Assembly: GCF_002005445.1 (NCBI RefSeq)
Contig: NZ_CP014692.1
Location: 1,550,001 to 1,614,000, forward strand
From: Acetobacter aceti
GTDB lineage: Bacteria; Pseudomonadota; Alphaproteobacteria; Acetobacterales; Acetobacteraceae
DNA: 64,000 nt
Direction of reading: 5' to 3'
A program made the position numbers and the translations under genes. The notes under the pieces are model-generated. The model was not told where the DNA came from and searched no databases. It saw only the letters and a list, made by a program, of their open reading frames with translations. The number at the start of each line of letters is the position of its first letter. The stretch's first letter is position 1. Shown piece by piece: positions 1 through 9,074 of this stretch.

Positions 1-1462
1 CAGCGACCACATGGCCTTCCTTTTCAAGAAGAGCACGTTGCTGCACGAAACAATCCTGAAAATCCGCCAGTTTTTCGGCTGATTTGCCCTTGAAGCCTTT
101 TGTTTCGAGCAGCGCTTCAAGAGCCATGTAAAGCGAGGCTTTCTGTCCGCGTGCCTGTGCGTGCAGTTTCTGGAGGGCGGCAGGACCGACACCGCGTTTG
201 GGGAGGTTGACGATACGCTCGAAAGCCAGATCGTCAGCCGGGTTGATCAGCAGCCGCATATACGCGATGGCGTCGCGGATTTCGGCGCGTTCATAGAAGC
301 GGAGACCGCCGACGATACGATAGGGGATGCCAGTCTGCACCAGTCGCTCTTCAAACGAGCGGGTCTGAAAACCGGCTCTTACAAGAATGGCGAACTCGCC
401 GAGTGGGTGCCCGTTGCGCCACAGGTTTTCGATGCGACTGCACACTTCCCTCGCCTCGGCGTCGGAATCCCACACACCGACGACATGCACCAGTTCGCCC
501 TGTGCGTCGTCCCGTCCGGGGCGGAGTGTCTTGCCCAATCGGCCTTCATTATGGGCGATCAGGCCCGCGGCGGCTCCCAGAATCTGTGCTGTTGAACGGT
601 AGTTCCGTTCCAGACGGACGATCTTCGCGCCGGGGAAATCCTTCTCGAAGCGGAGGATGTTTTCCACTTCCGCACCGCGCCATGAATAGATCGACTGGTC
701 GTCGTCGCCGACACAGCAGATGTTGGCGGGTTCACCCTCACGGCGTGCGAGCAGACGCAGCCAGAGATACTGGATCGTATTGGTGTCTTGATACTCGTCG
801 ACCAGAATGTAGCGGAACAGGCGTTGATACTGTTCCAGCACATCCGGGCGGGTGCGCAGGATTTCCACCACATGCAGCATCAGGTCGCCGAAGTCACAGG
901 CGTCCAGTTCGCGCAGCCGGCTCTGATAGGCGGCGTAGATGGCGCGGGCATGACCATCGGCGTAGTCTGTGCTTTCGGCCGGGGTGATGCCGTCCGGGGT
1001 CAGGCCACGATCCTTCCAGCGCTGGATGATCCCGAGCAGTCCGTTCAGCGGCCAGCGCTTGACGTCGATCCGCCATGGCTCGACCACCTGTTTGAGCAGG
1101 CGCATCTGGTCATCGGTGTCGAGGATCAGGAAGCCGCTGGTCAGGCCGACATATTCGGCGTGACGACGCAGCATCCTGGCGCAGAGGGCATGGAACGTTC
1201 CCAGCCACAGCCCTTCCGCCGGTTCGCCGAGGATGCGTGCGATACGCTCCCGCATCTCCCTGGCGGCCTTGTTGGTGAAGGTGACGGTGAGAACCTGCCA
1301 CGGCTTCGCCCGGTAGGAGAGCAGGATATGGGCGAAGCGGGTGGTGAGAACCCGTGTCTTGCCTGTGCCAGCGCCTGCGAGGACGAGCAGAGGCCCCTCG
1401 GTCGTCTCGATGGCGGCGAGCTGTTCGGGGTTGAGGCGATCAAGGTGGGAGGATGTCGTCAC
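1..1462 (-). CDS. uvrD: UvrD/PcrA-type DNA helicase, C-terminus outside window
   Basis: ATP-dependent 3'-5' DNA helicase of superfamily 1, acting in nucleotide excision and mismatch repair. Translating the minus strand gives about 487 N-terminal residues. Walker A GAGTGKT lies at residues 30-36, followed by TFTNKAA, the Walker B-type DEYQDTN, motif III GDDDQSIYSWRGA and motif IV RNYRS. The reading frame stays open to base 1, so the gene is cut by the window edge. I place the start at the GTG at 1462 because an in-frame TAA lies 15 bases upstream and no earlier start is possible; the ribosome site is weak. The call as UvrD/PcrA is sure. Rep is less likely, and the C-terminus needed to separate them is missing. 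Confidence 0.93.
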   Translation of the reverse strand, partial: MTTSSHLDRLNPEQLAAIETTEGPLLVLAGAGTGKTRVLTTRFAHILLSYRAKPWQVLTVTFTNKAAREMRERIARILGEPAEGLWLGTFHALCARMLRRHAEYVGLTSGFLILDTDDQMRLLKQVVEPWRIDVKRWPLNGLLGIIQRWKDRGLTPDGITPAESTDYADGHARAIYAAYQSRLRELDACDFGDLMLHVVEILRTRPDVLEQYQRLFRYILVDEYQDTNTIQYLWLRLLARREGEPANICCVGDDDQSIYSWRGAEVENILRFEKDFPGAKIVRLERNYRSTAQILGAAAGLIAHNEGRLGKTLRPGRDDAQGELVHVVGVWDSDAEAREVCSRIENLWRNGHPLGEFAILVRAGFQTRSFEERLVQTGIPYRIVGGLRFYERAEIRDAIAYMRLLINPADDLAFERIVNLPKRGVGPAALQKLHAQARGQKASLYMALEALLETKGFKGKSAEKLADFQDCFVQQRALLEKEGHVVA

Positions 1463-1684
1463 GGAATAAGGTCTTTATCGTCTCTGTTTCATCAGACTGG
1501 GACAGGCGATGAGAGAGGGATCGTTCCCCGTCCGTGCCTGCGGCAAAGCGTGAGGAAAGGGTTACACCTCTTCCTCTGTTTTGTCTTGCTCGCGAAACCT
1601 TGCCCGTGATCTGCTGACAGAACGCTTGACGTGCGCGCCATGTCGTCTCACTTCTGAGGCTCGACGAGACCGGGACAGGAACCA

Positions 1685-2710
1685 ATGAGCGTTCGCGTTT
1701 TGATTGATCATCGCAAGACGGCACAGGGCAAGACAACCCAGGCGGCGCGTCACCCGGAAAAGGCGCATCGTCCGGATAATCCCATTGCACGGAAGCCGGA
1801 CTGGATCCGCGTGAAAGCGCCGAATCATCCCGTGTATCATGAGACGCGCAAGCTCATGCGCGACAACAAGCTGGTCACGGTGTGCGAGGAAGCGGCCTGC
1901 CCCAATATCGGCGAGTGCTGGTCACAGCGCCACGCCACCATGATGATCATGGGTGAGATCTGCACGCGCGCCTGCTCGTTCTGTAACGTGACGACCGGCC
2001 TGCCGCATGCGCTGGACGCGGATGAGCCGAATCGCGTGGCGGATGCGGTGGGCCGTCTTGGCCTTAGGCATGTGGTGATCACGTCTGTGGATCGTGACGA
2101 TCTGGCCGATGGCGGCGCGCGGCATTTTGCCGAAGTCATCGGCGCTGTCCGCAATGCGTCTCCGGAGACGACCATTGAGGTGTTGACCCCCGACTTCCTG
2201 CGCAAGCCGGGCGCTCTGGAAGTCGTGGTGGAAGCCCGTCCGGATGTGTTCAACCACAATATCGAAACGGTGCCGCGTCTCTACACCACAATTCGTCCTG
2301 GAGCCCGCTACTATCAGTCGGTACGTCTGCTGGACCGTGTAAAGCAGCTTGATCCGTCGATCTTCACAAAATCCGGTCTGATGCTGGGGCTGGGAGAAGA
2401 GAAGGCGGAACTGGCGCAGGTGATGGATGATTTCCGCATTGCGGACATCGATTTCATCACGATGGGCCAGTATCTTCAGCCGACCGTGAAGCATGCTGCG
2501 GTCGCACGGTTCGTGACGCCGGACGAATTTGCGGATTATGCCGCCATGGCTCGCGTGAAGGGCTTTCTGCAGGTCAGCGCCACGCCTCTGACGCGTTCGT
2601 CCTATCACGCGGATGCGGATTTTGCTGCCTTGCGGGAGGCGAGGGAAGCGCAGCTTCGCAATCGCGAGGCAGCGACGCATGGACAGAGTGAGAAGGTGAA
2701 GACTTTCTGA
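1685..2710 (+). CDS. lipA: Lipoyl synthase
   Basis: Radical SAM enzyme that inserts two sulfurs into protein-bound octanoyl groups to make lipoyl cofactor, which the pyruvate dehydrogenase subunits encoded further right require. Both iron-sulfur cluster motifs are complete: C67, C72 and C78 for the auxiliary cluster, and C93, C97 and C100 (CxxxCxxC) for the radical SAM cluster. The length of 341 residues is normal, with a somewhat long basic N-terminus. AGGAA a few bases before ATG 1685 supports the start. The stop overlaps the next start (TGATG at 2708-2712), so the downstream START-domain gene is translationally coupled. Confidence 0.97.
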   Translation: MSVRVLIDHRKTAQGKTTQAARHPEKAHRPDNPIARKPDWIRVKAPNHPVYHETRKLMRDNKLVTVCEEAACPNIGECWSQRHATMMIMGEICTRACSFCNVTTGLPHALDADEPNRVADAVGRLGLRHVVITSVDRDDLADGGARHFAEVIGAVRNASPETTIEVLTPDFLRKPGALEVVVEARPDVFNHNIETVPRLYTTIRPGARYYQSVRLLDRVKQLDPSIFTKSGLMLGLGEEKAELAQVMDDFRIADIDFITMGQYLQPTVKHAAVARFVTPDEFADYAAMARVKGFLQVSATPLTRSSYHADADFAALREAREAQLRNREAATHGQSEKVKTF

Positions 2711-3195
2711 TGCCTACCCATTCAGAACGCCGTGTACTGAACTATACGCCCGAGCAGATTTTCGACCTTGTCGCTGATGTGGGAAGTTATCCAAAGTTTC
2801 TGCCCTGGTGCGCGAATGTCCGGGTTGTGTCATCGACGGCCAGTGAGTTGCTTGCTGATCTGACTGTCGGGTTTGGTCCCTTTCGGGAAACTTTCCGATC
2901 ACGGGTGACGCTGGATCGACCCAGGACCATCCGTGTCACGTACGAAAAAGGTCCGTTCAAGTATCTGAACAATGTCTGGACCTTCACGCCGGACGCCAAT
3001 GGTTGTCTGGTCGATTTCTTTGTGGATTTCGAGTTCCGTTCGCGGCTTCTTCAGGCGGCGATCGGTGTGGTGTTCAACGAGGCCGTTCGTCTGATGGTCT
3101 CGGCCTTTATCCGGCGTGCCCGCGAGATTTACGGACCGCCGGTTCTGGGTGGTCAGGCTGGTGCTGGCGCGACTGCAGCGGAACGGTCGGCCTGA
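2710..3195 (+). CDS. COQ10/RatA-like START-domain protein
   Basis: 161-residue protein of the polyketide cyclase/START family that includes yeast COQ10 and bacterial RatA. It opens with the family pattern: a basic N-terminus, YTPEQIFDLVADVGSYPKFLPWC, a central beta-rich fold, and a C-terminal helix ending at VSAFIRRAREIYG. Family members bind ubiquinone or another hydrophobic ligand and support respiration; the RatA name comes from a proposed ribosome-association role. It overlaps lipA by one base. The linkage suggests a respiratory role rather than a toxin, but that is inference. The gene is convergent with glnD, 111 bases away. Confidence 0.85.
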   Translation: MPTHSERRVLNYTPEQIFDLVADVGSYPKFLPWCANVRVVSSTASELLADLTVGFGPFRETFRSRVTLDRPRTIRVTYEKGPFKYLNNVWTFTPDANGCLVDFFVDFEFRSRLLQAAIGVVFNEAVRLMVSAFIRRAREIYGPPVLGGQAGAGATAAERSA

Positions 3196-3306
3196 CGTTA
3201 CTGGGTGGCTGATAGCCAGCCTGACCATGGATACGGGTTGATGTTCAGGCAGCAAGCAGGGCTGCGATCGATACGGTTTTCACGTTCTTTATGAAAATAC
3301 CTGCGT

Positions 3307-6273
3307 TTATTCAGGTTCCGCCGCCGTCAGTTCGGGTTCGTGAAAGCCGGAATTGAGTTTTGCCTCGACTGTTTTCAGTCCACTCATCAGCCGGTCGCGT
3401 ATTTTTTTCAGGCGGTTTTCATCCGTCACTTTCATGCCGGACAGATCCTTGACGTAGAACACGTCGACCGCTCTCACGCCATACGTGGTGATGTGAGCGG
3501 AGTAAATCTGCAGACGCATTTCGTTCAGCGCGCTGGCGACGTCGTGAAGCAGGCCGGAACGGTCACGCCCGTTGATTTCGATGACGGTATGCGAGTTGGA
3601 AGCGCGATTGTCGATGACGACACGGGGTGGCACGTGAATGGCCCGTGTGCGTGACAGCAGTTGTCCGGACGCATTGGTTTTCGCAATCTCGGTAGTGATA
3701 TCCAGTCGTCCGCTCAGAGCCCGTTCGGTGATGGAGAAGAGTTTGGTCAGACGATGCGGTTCGTCAAAGGCTTCACCAGTCGCATCCTGAATCCAGAGCG
3801 TATCCAGAGCCATGCCATTGCTCAGCGTGTGAATACGGGCATCGACAATGGAAGCGCCCGCCAGCGCCATGGCGCCAGCGATCTGGGCGAACAGGCCCGG
3901 ATGATCCTGTGTGTGGATGGTGACTTCCGTGACGCCACGGGCGGGCAGAGGCTGGGTCTCGATCACGAACGGAGCCGAACGGGACTGCGCTTCCCGGATC
4001 AGGCGGGCATGGCGAAGCAGCGTGTCCTGATCGAAACAGAGCCAGTAACCGGCATATCCCAGATCAAGGAAGTGGGCGATGTCGGTCTGGTTGAAACCTT
4101 CTTCTTCCAGATTTTCCGCAATGATCGCCTTGCTGTGGGCCACACGCATGTCGCGTTCGGGAGTGGCAAGACCGCCCTCCAGAACTTCGGCGACACGAGT
4201 GTAAAGTTCGCGAAGCAAAGTCGCTTTCCAGGCGTTCCAGACACGGGGGCTGACGGCCCGCATATCCACGATGGTCAGCAGCAGCAGCAGACGGAGACGC
4301 TCTGGAGACTGCACGACATCAGCCACGTCCAGAATGGTCTTCGGGTCGTCAATATCACGCTGGAAGGCTGTGTGACTGAGCAGAAGATGCTGAAGCACCA
4401 GCCATGAGACCGTTTCGGTTTCCTCACCGGACAGTCCGAGCTTCGGGCAGAGTTCCAGCGCCAGTTCCGAGCCAAGCTCCGAGTGGTCGCCGCCGCGCCC
4501 CTTGGCGATGTCATGCATCATGACCGCCATATAGAGCGCACGACGCGACTGGATATCCCGTGCGAGGTCGTAGGCCACGGGGATCTCATCCGCCATCGTG
4601 CCTGTTTCGACGCAGCGGAGGATGCGTAGCGCCTCGATCGTATGCTCGTCGACAGTGAAGATATGATACGTGTCGAACTGCATCTGCCCGACGATACGCG
4701 ACCAGTCCGGGATCAGCGCGCCCCAGAGACCGCTTTCATTGAGAATGCGGAGCCAGTGTACATAATCCAGACGGCGACCGGTATCGATTTCGACCGGTAG
4801 AGAGGTTTCCGCGCTTCTGGTGTCGGGACGGCTGGCGACCGGTCGACGTGATCGTGCCGGAGGGCGTTCGTCACACAGGAGTTCGAGAAAAATTTCGGCG
4901 GCGCGGGGATCGGAGCGCAGGGTAGCGGCGCGACGTTCCCAGCGGATCAGTTGCTGACGGGCAAGGGGATGAATCTGGACATGCCGGCTGCGGGAGAGTT
5001 CGAGAAGCTCGAACATCTTGATCGGTTCGGCGTCGAAAGACACGCCTTTGGCCGGAAGAATCTGGCCGTCCAGCAGAGTGAATCCTGCCTCACGCATGGC
5101 GTCATCAGCCTTGAGGACGTGCGCAGCAGCCCCCAGCGCAATGCGCATGATGGTCGGTTCAAGAATATGCGTCAGTCGCATGACTTCCCGGACGGTCAGG
5201 AAGTAGTGGCGCATGAAGCGCTCCACGCCGTTCTGCTGCCCGTGGCGGGTGTATCCCATACGGCCGCCGAGGACGGGCTGCATGTCGAAGGTCAAGCGGT
5301 CTTCGCCGCGGCCGGCGACGTAGTGCAGATGGAACCGGACAGTCCACAGAAAGTCCCAGGACCGGCGGGCGCGGGCCGCTTCCTGCTCGGTGATGAAGCC
5401 GAGGCGGGTGAATTCCGGAGCCAGAAGATCCGAGACGTGGCGGGTGCCGAATGTGTAGCGGCACATCCAGTAGAGGGTCTGCATGTCGCGCAGACCGCCG
5501 CGACCTTCCTTGATGTTGGGTTCGACAAGATACGGGCTTTCGCCAAAGCGGCGATGTCGCTCGGCGCGTTCAGCGCGCTTGTCGGTAATGAAGCGGGCTG
5601 ATCCGGCTTCCACGCAGGCGACGATAAAGCGCGCCTCGAACATGGTGAAGAGGCTGAAGTTACCAACTAGCAGCCGGGCGTCGAGAAGCGCGGTGCGGAC
5701 CGTGGTGTCGGCTTCCGCCTGCGCGATGCAGTCGGTGATCGAGCGGGTCGCATGGCCCACTTTCAGGCCAAGATCCCAGAGGAAATACAGCACGTATTCC
5801 ACCAGCGAGAGCGCCTCGCGTGATGGTTCCTCGCGGGTCAGGAAAAGAAGGTCAATATCGCTGAAAGGAGCCAGCAGTCTTTTTCCGTATCCTCCAGTGG
5901 CGGCGACGCTGATCTGGTTGAGCAGTGTTTCACCGCCTCCCAGAGCATCGGCTGCGAACACCACAAGGCCGGAGACCAGTTCATCCGTAAAGGCTGCGAG
6001 AATCTTTCCAGCCTGAACGCCTCTCAGTTCCCGTTTTTCGAAACGCCGACGGACATCGGTCTGATATCGGCCAAGATGGCGTCTGAAAATCGACAACGCG
6101 AGGTCGCGATCCGGAATTGTCCCGTTCCTGCCAGCATGTTCAGCCAACGCCTCCTTGAGCTGGAGCCCAAGACCCTGCGGGGTCAGGGTGCTTTCCGACA
6201 GGTCATTGAATGTCGTCTCGGACGTGTCTGACAGCACAGGATTGATGATACCTTCGACCTTGAGACTAGGCAT
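3307..6273 (-). CDS. glnD: Bifunctional PII uridylyltransferase/uridylyl-removing enzyme
   Basis: Nitrogen-status sensor that adds UMP to PII proteins when glutamine is low and removes it when glutamine is high. Its 988 residues hold the full order of domains. The nucleotidyltransferase has G127-G128 and the acidic pair D139 and D141. Next come a GlnE-like linker, an HD hydrolase domain with the MMHDIAKGRGGDHSELG segment, and two C-terminal ACT domains that sense glutamine (around EVTIHTQDHPGLFAQIAGA and VIEINGRDRSGLLHDVAS). It starts 38 bases after the mutS stop, probably in the same transcript as TerC, slt and mutS. No damage is seen. Confidence 0.97.
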   Translation of the reverse strand: MPSLKVEGIINPVLSDTSETTFNDLSESTLTPQGLGLQLKEALAEHAGRNGTIPDRDLALSIFRRHLGRYQTDVRRRFEKRELRGVQAGKILAAFTDELVSGLVVFAADALGGGETLLNQISVAATGGYGKRLLAPFSDIDLLFLTREEPSREALSLVEYVLYFLWDLGLKVGHATRSITDCIAQAEADTTVRTALLDARLLVGNFSLFTMFEARFIVACVEAGSARFITDKRAERAERHRRFGESPYLVEPNIKEGRGGLRDMQTLYWMCRYTFGTRHVSDLLAPEFTRLGFITEQEAARARRSWDFLWTVRFHLHYVAGRGEDRLTFDMQPVLGGRMGYTRHGQQNGVERFMRHYFLTVREVMRLTHILEPTIMRIALGAAAHVLKADDAMREAGFTLLDGQILPAKGVSFDAEPIKMFELLELSRSRHVQIHPLARQQLIRWERRAATLRSDPRAAEIFLELLCDERPPARSRRPVASRPDTRSAETSLPVEIDTGRRLDYVHWLRILNESGLWGALIPDWSRIVGQMQFDTYHIFTVDEHTIEALRILRCVETGTMADEIPVAYDLARDIQSRRALYMAVMMHDIAKGRGGDHSELGSELALELCPKLGLSGEETETVSWLVLQHLLLSHTAFQRDIDDPKTILDVADVVQSPERLRLLLLLTIVDMRAVSPRVWNAWKATLLRELYTRVAEVLEGGLATPERDMRVAHSKAIIAENLEEEGFNQTDIAHFLDLGYAGYWLCFDQDTLLRHARLIREAQSRSAPFVIETQPLPARGVTEVTIHTQDHPGLFAQIAGAMALAGASIVDARIHTLSNGMALDTLWIQDATGEAFDEPHRLTKLFSITERALSGRLDITTEIAKTNASGQLLSRTRAIHVPPRVVIDNRASNSHTVIEINGRDRSGLLHDVASALNEMRLQIYSAHITTYGVRAVDVFYVKDLSGMKVTDENRLKKIRDRLMSGLKTVEAKLNSGFHEPELTAAEPE

Positions 6274-6311
6274 GATAGCGGGAGATGCTCGACAGAAAAG
6301 CTAAAGGGATT

Positions 6312-9032
6312 TCATTCTCTTACAGAAAGGCGTTTTGCTTCAAGCGCCAATTTGCGAAGATCATACAAAGCTGCGAGAGCTTCCCGTGGAGACAGGGCGT
6401 CCGGGTCATGACTCATGATCGCATTGAGGACTTCTTCATATCTGGAAAAGTCTGTCGTCAGTTCGGGGGTCGGGTCCGTTGCGGGCGAGTGGATTGGGAG
6501 GCCATCGAACAGAGGCAGCGGAGCCGGGCCTGCGGCGTGGTCCTTTTCCAGTTCTTTAAGAAGCCGCGAAGCACGATCCACAACGGGCGTTGGTACCCCT
6601 GCCAGTTTGGCGACATGCACGCCCCAGCTTTTACGGGCCGATCCGGAGATGACTTCGTGCAGGAAAACTACCTGACCTTTCCAGTCTCTTACCGCCATGG
6701 TGTGAGGCGAAAGACGGGGAAGACTTCCTGACAGTTCGGCAAGTTCATGGAAGTGTGTTGCAAAAATGGTACGGCACCGCAGGGTGGAATGCATGGCTTC
6801 CAGAACGGCCCATGCGATGGAGAGACCGTCCAGGGTCGAGGTGCCGCGTCCGATTTCATCCACGACAACGAGGGAACGTGGACCGGCCTGATTGAGAATG
6901 GCCGCTGTTTCCGTCATCTCGACCATGAAGGTGGAGCGACCACGGGCGAGATCATCCGCGGCTCCTACGCGGGAGAACAGCTTGTCCACAATACCGATAT
7001 GGGCCGATTTCGCAGGAACCGGCAGCCCGGCCTGTGCGAGGATGACCGCCAGCGCGTTCTGACGCAGGAAAGTCGATTTGCCGGCCATGTTGGGGCCGGT
7101 AAGGAGCATCACCCGATGGTCCGGCGCAAGGGAGCAGCCGTTGGCCGTGAAGCGCACGCCTGAGCCGAGAGCAGCTTCCACGACCGGATGACGGCAGGCG
7201 GTCAGGGTGAACGACTCGCTGTCGTCCACGGTGGCCCGACACCATGTTTCGCCGACGGCGAGGGAGGCGCAGGACTGCATCACATCGATAAAGGCGAGTG
7301 CCCGGGCCAGTGGAGGAAGGTGTTCGTCTTCCAGAGCCTGATTGACGAGCAGGTTGAAAATCTGCCGTTCGCGGATCGAGGCGCGTTCCGCTGCTTCCGC
7401 GATACGTGAATCAAGGTCCGAGAGTTCTTCCGTCGAGAAACGGGCGGCGGTTGTCGTGCCCTGACGGAAGCTGAGATCCTCGTTGGCGCGGAGTTTGGCG
7501 CCGGACGCGGTCGGTACCTCAATCACGTAACCAAGCTGGGCGTGGTGACGGATCTTCAGGCTCGCAACGCCAAAACGCTGGGCGTAGTCGTTCTGGAGCG
7601 TGGCGATAACGCGGCGGGAATCATCGCGGAGCGTGCGGTAGGCGTCCAGTTCGCCATCATAGCCGGTCGCAATGACACCACCTTCATCAAGGCGTGCCGG
7701 AAGGTCGTCGGCGAGCGCCCTGTCGAGTTCCGCAAGCAGTGCGTCACACTCGCCAAGATGTCTCAATATTTTCGAGATCAGCTCCGGCCTTGTATCCGGC
7801 GCGATGACGGCCAGTTCTTCCGCGATCCTGTGGGCTGCGGTGACGCCATCACGCAGGGTTGCCAGATCACGGGGCTGACCGCGTCCGAGCGAAAGCCGTC
7901 CGAGCGCGCGGTCTATGTCCGGCACGCCGCGCAGTGTCTGGCGCAGCAGTTCGACACGGGGGGTATCGGTTTTCAGCCAGTCCCAGCAGGCCTGCCGGGC
8001 GCTGATTCTGTCGGGCAGGGTCAGCGGGGCTGCGATCCATGACGCCAGAAGCCTTGAGCCGGGTGCGGTGGCGGTGCGGTTCACGGCGGAGAAAAGCGTG
8101 TGCTCGCTGCTGCCGTCTCGCGCCCGGAGCAGGTCGAGGCTGGCGCGTGTCGCCGGGTCAAGGCCGAGGGTGTGGCTGTCTTCCTGCGGGACCGGATGCG
8201 CCAGACGGGGCAGGGAACCGGCCTGCGATTTCCGGACATAGTCCAGCGCCATGAGACCGGCGGCGGCCTCTGAGTCGCTGAAGGTGCCGAATGCGTCCAG
8301 ACTGGCGACGCCGAAGGCTTCCGCCAGACGGGTGCGCGCCGTATGGGCTAAGGGGGGCTGTTCGCCGGGTGCGCGCCGCAGATCGAAATCGCCGAGGTCA
8401 CGATCGGGAGGAGCGAGAATTTCGGCGGGGTCGAGGCGGGCGAGCAGGTGGCCGAGTTCGGCGTCCGTGCAACGGGCTGTCTCAAACAGGCCAGTGGAAA
8501 TGTCGATCCATGCCGCGCCCCATTCGACGGAGCCACGTCGGGCGGGGTGGGCTGCGAGCGCCATCAGAAGATTGGAGCGACCGGGTTCGAGAAGCTCGTC
8601 TTCGGTCAGCGTGCCGGGGGTGACCAGCCGTACGACCGCACGGGACAGCGGGCCTTTCTGGGTGGCTTTCCTGCCAGGCAGTTTTGAAGGGGGTGTTGAT
8701 GTCTGTTCGGCGATGGCGACACGGAAGCCGCGTCGGATCAGGCGGGAGAGGTAGGCCTGCGCGGCGCTGACCGGCACGCCGCACATGGAGATCGGCTCGC
8801 CGCCATGCGAACCGCGCGCTGTGAGGGCGATGTCGAGAGCGGCAGCGGCTGTGATCGCGTCATCGAAGAACAGTTCGTAGAAATCGCCCATTCTGAAGAA
8901 CAGCAGGAAGTCGGGATTCTCTGCTTTCAGTGCGAACCACTGCGCCATGGCGGGAGACGCGCCTTCTGCGGAAAGACGCTGTTTTTTGGAGGAACGTGCG
9001 GTTGCGCCGGTCTTCTGATCGGTCGTTTCCAA
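6312..9032 (-). CDS. mutS: DNA mismatch repair protein MutS
   Basis: Mismatch-recognition ATPase that recruits MutL. Its 906 residues match the family. The mismatch-reading F-x-E lies at F51-Y52-E53 within FRMGDFYELF, the Walker A GPNMAGKST sits in the C-terminal third, and Walker B VVVDEIGRGTS and the ATFHELAEL-type segment follow. The gene lies 42 bases after slt and 38 before glnD, all leftward. The mutS-glnD adjacency is known in other alphaproteobacteria. The gene is intact, so the frameshifts elsewhere in the window cannot be blamed on loss of this gene. Confidence 0.97.
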   Translation of the reverse strand: METTDQKTGATARSSKKQRLSAEGASPAMAQWFALKAENPDFLLFFRMGDFYELFFDDAITAAAALDIALTARGSHGGEPISMCGVPVSAAQAYLSRLIRRGFRVAIAEQTSTPPSKLPGRKATQKGPLSRAVVRLVTPGTLTEDELLEPGRSNLLMALAAHPARRGSVEWGAAWIDISTGLFETARCTDAELGHLLARLDPAEILAPPDRDLGDFDLRRAPGEQPPLAHTARTRLAEAFGVASLDAFGTFSDSEAAAGLMALDYVRKSQAGSLPRLAHPVPQEDSHTLGLDPATRASLDLLRARDGSSEHTLFSAVNRTATAPGSRLLASWIAAPLTLPDRISARQACWDWLKTDTPRVELLRQTLRGVPDIDRALGRLSLGRGQPRDLATLRDGVTAAHRIAEELAVIAPDTRPELISKILRHLGECDALLAELDRALADDLPARLDEGGVIATGYDGELDAYRTLRDDSRRVIATLQNDYAQRFGVASLKIRHHAQLGYVIEVPTASGAKLRANEDLSFRQGTTTAARFSTEELSDLDSRIAEAAERASIRERQIFNLLVNQALEDEHLPPLARALAFIDVMQSCASLAVGETWCRATVDDSESFTLTACRHPVVEAALGSGVRFTANGCSLAPDHRVMLLTGPNMAGKSTFLRQNALAVILAQAGLPVPAKSAHIGIVDKLFSRVGAADDLARGRSTFMVEMTETAAILNQAGPRSLVVVDEIGRGTSTLDGLSIAWAVLEAMHSTLRCRTIFATHFHELAELSGSLPRLSPHTMAVRDWKGQVVFLHEVISGSARKSWGVHVAKLAGVPTPVVDRASRLLKELEKDHAAGPAPLPLFDGLPIHSPATDPTPELTTDFSRYEEVLNAIMSHDPDALSPREALAALYDLRKLALEAKRLSVRE

Positions 9033-9074
9033 GATTGTCTCCGGAACTGTTTCTGTCAGAGGTGGAAGTTTCGT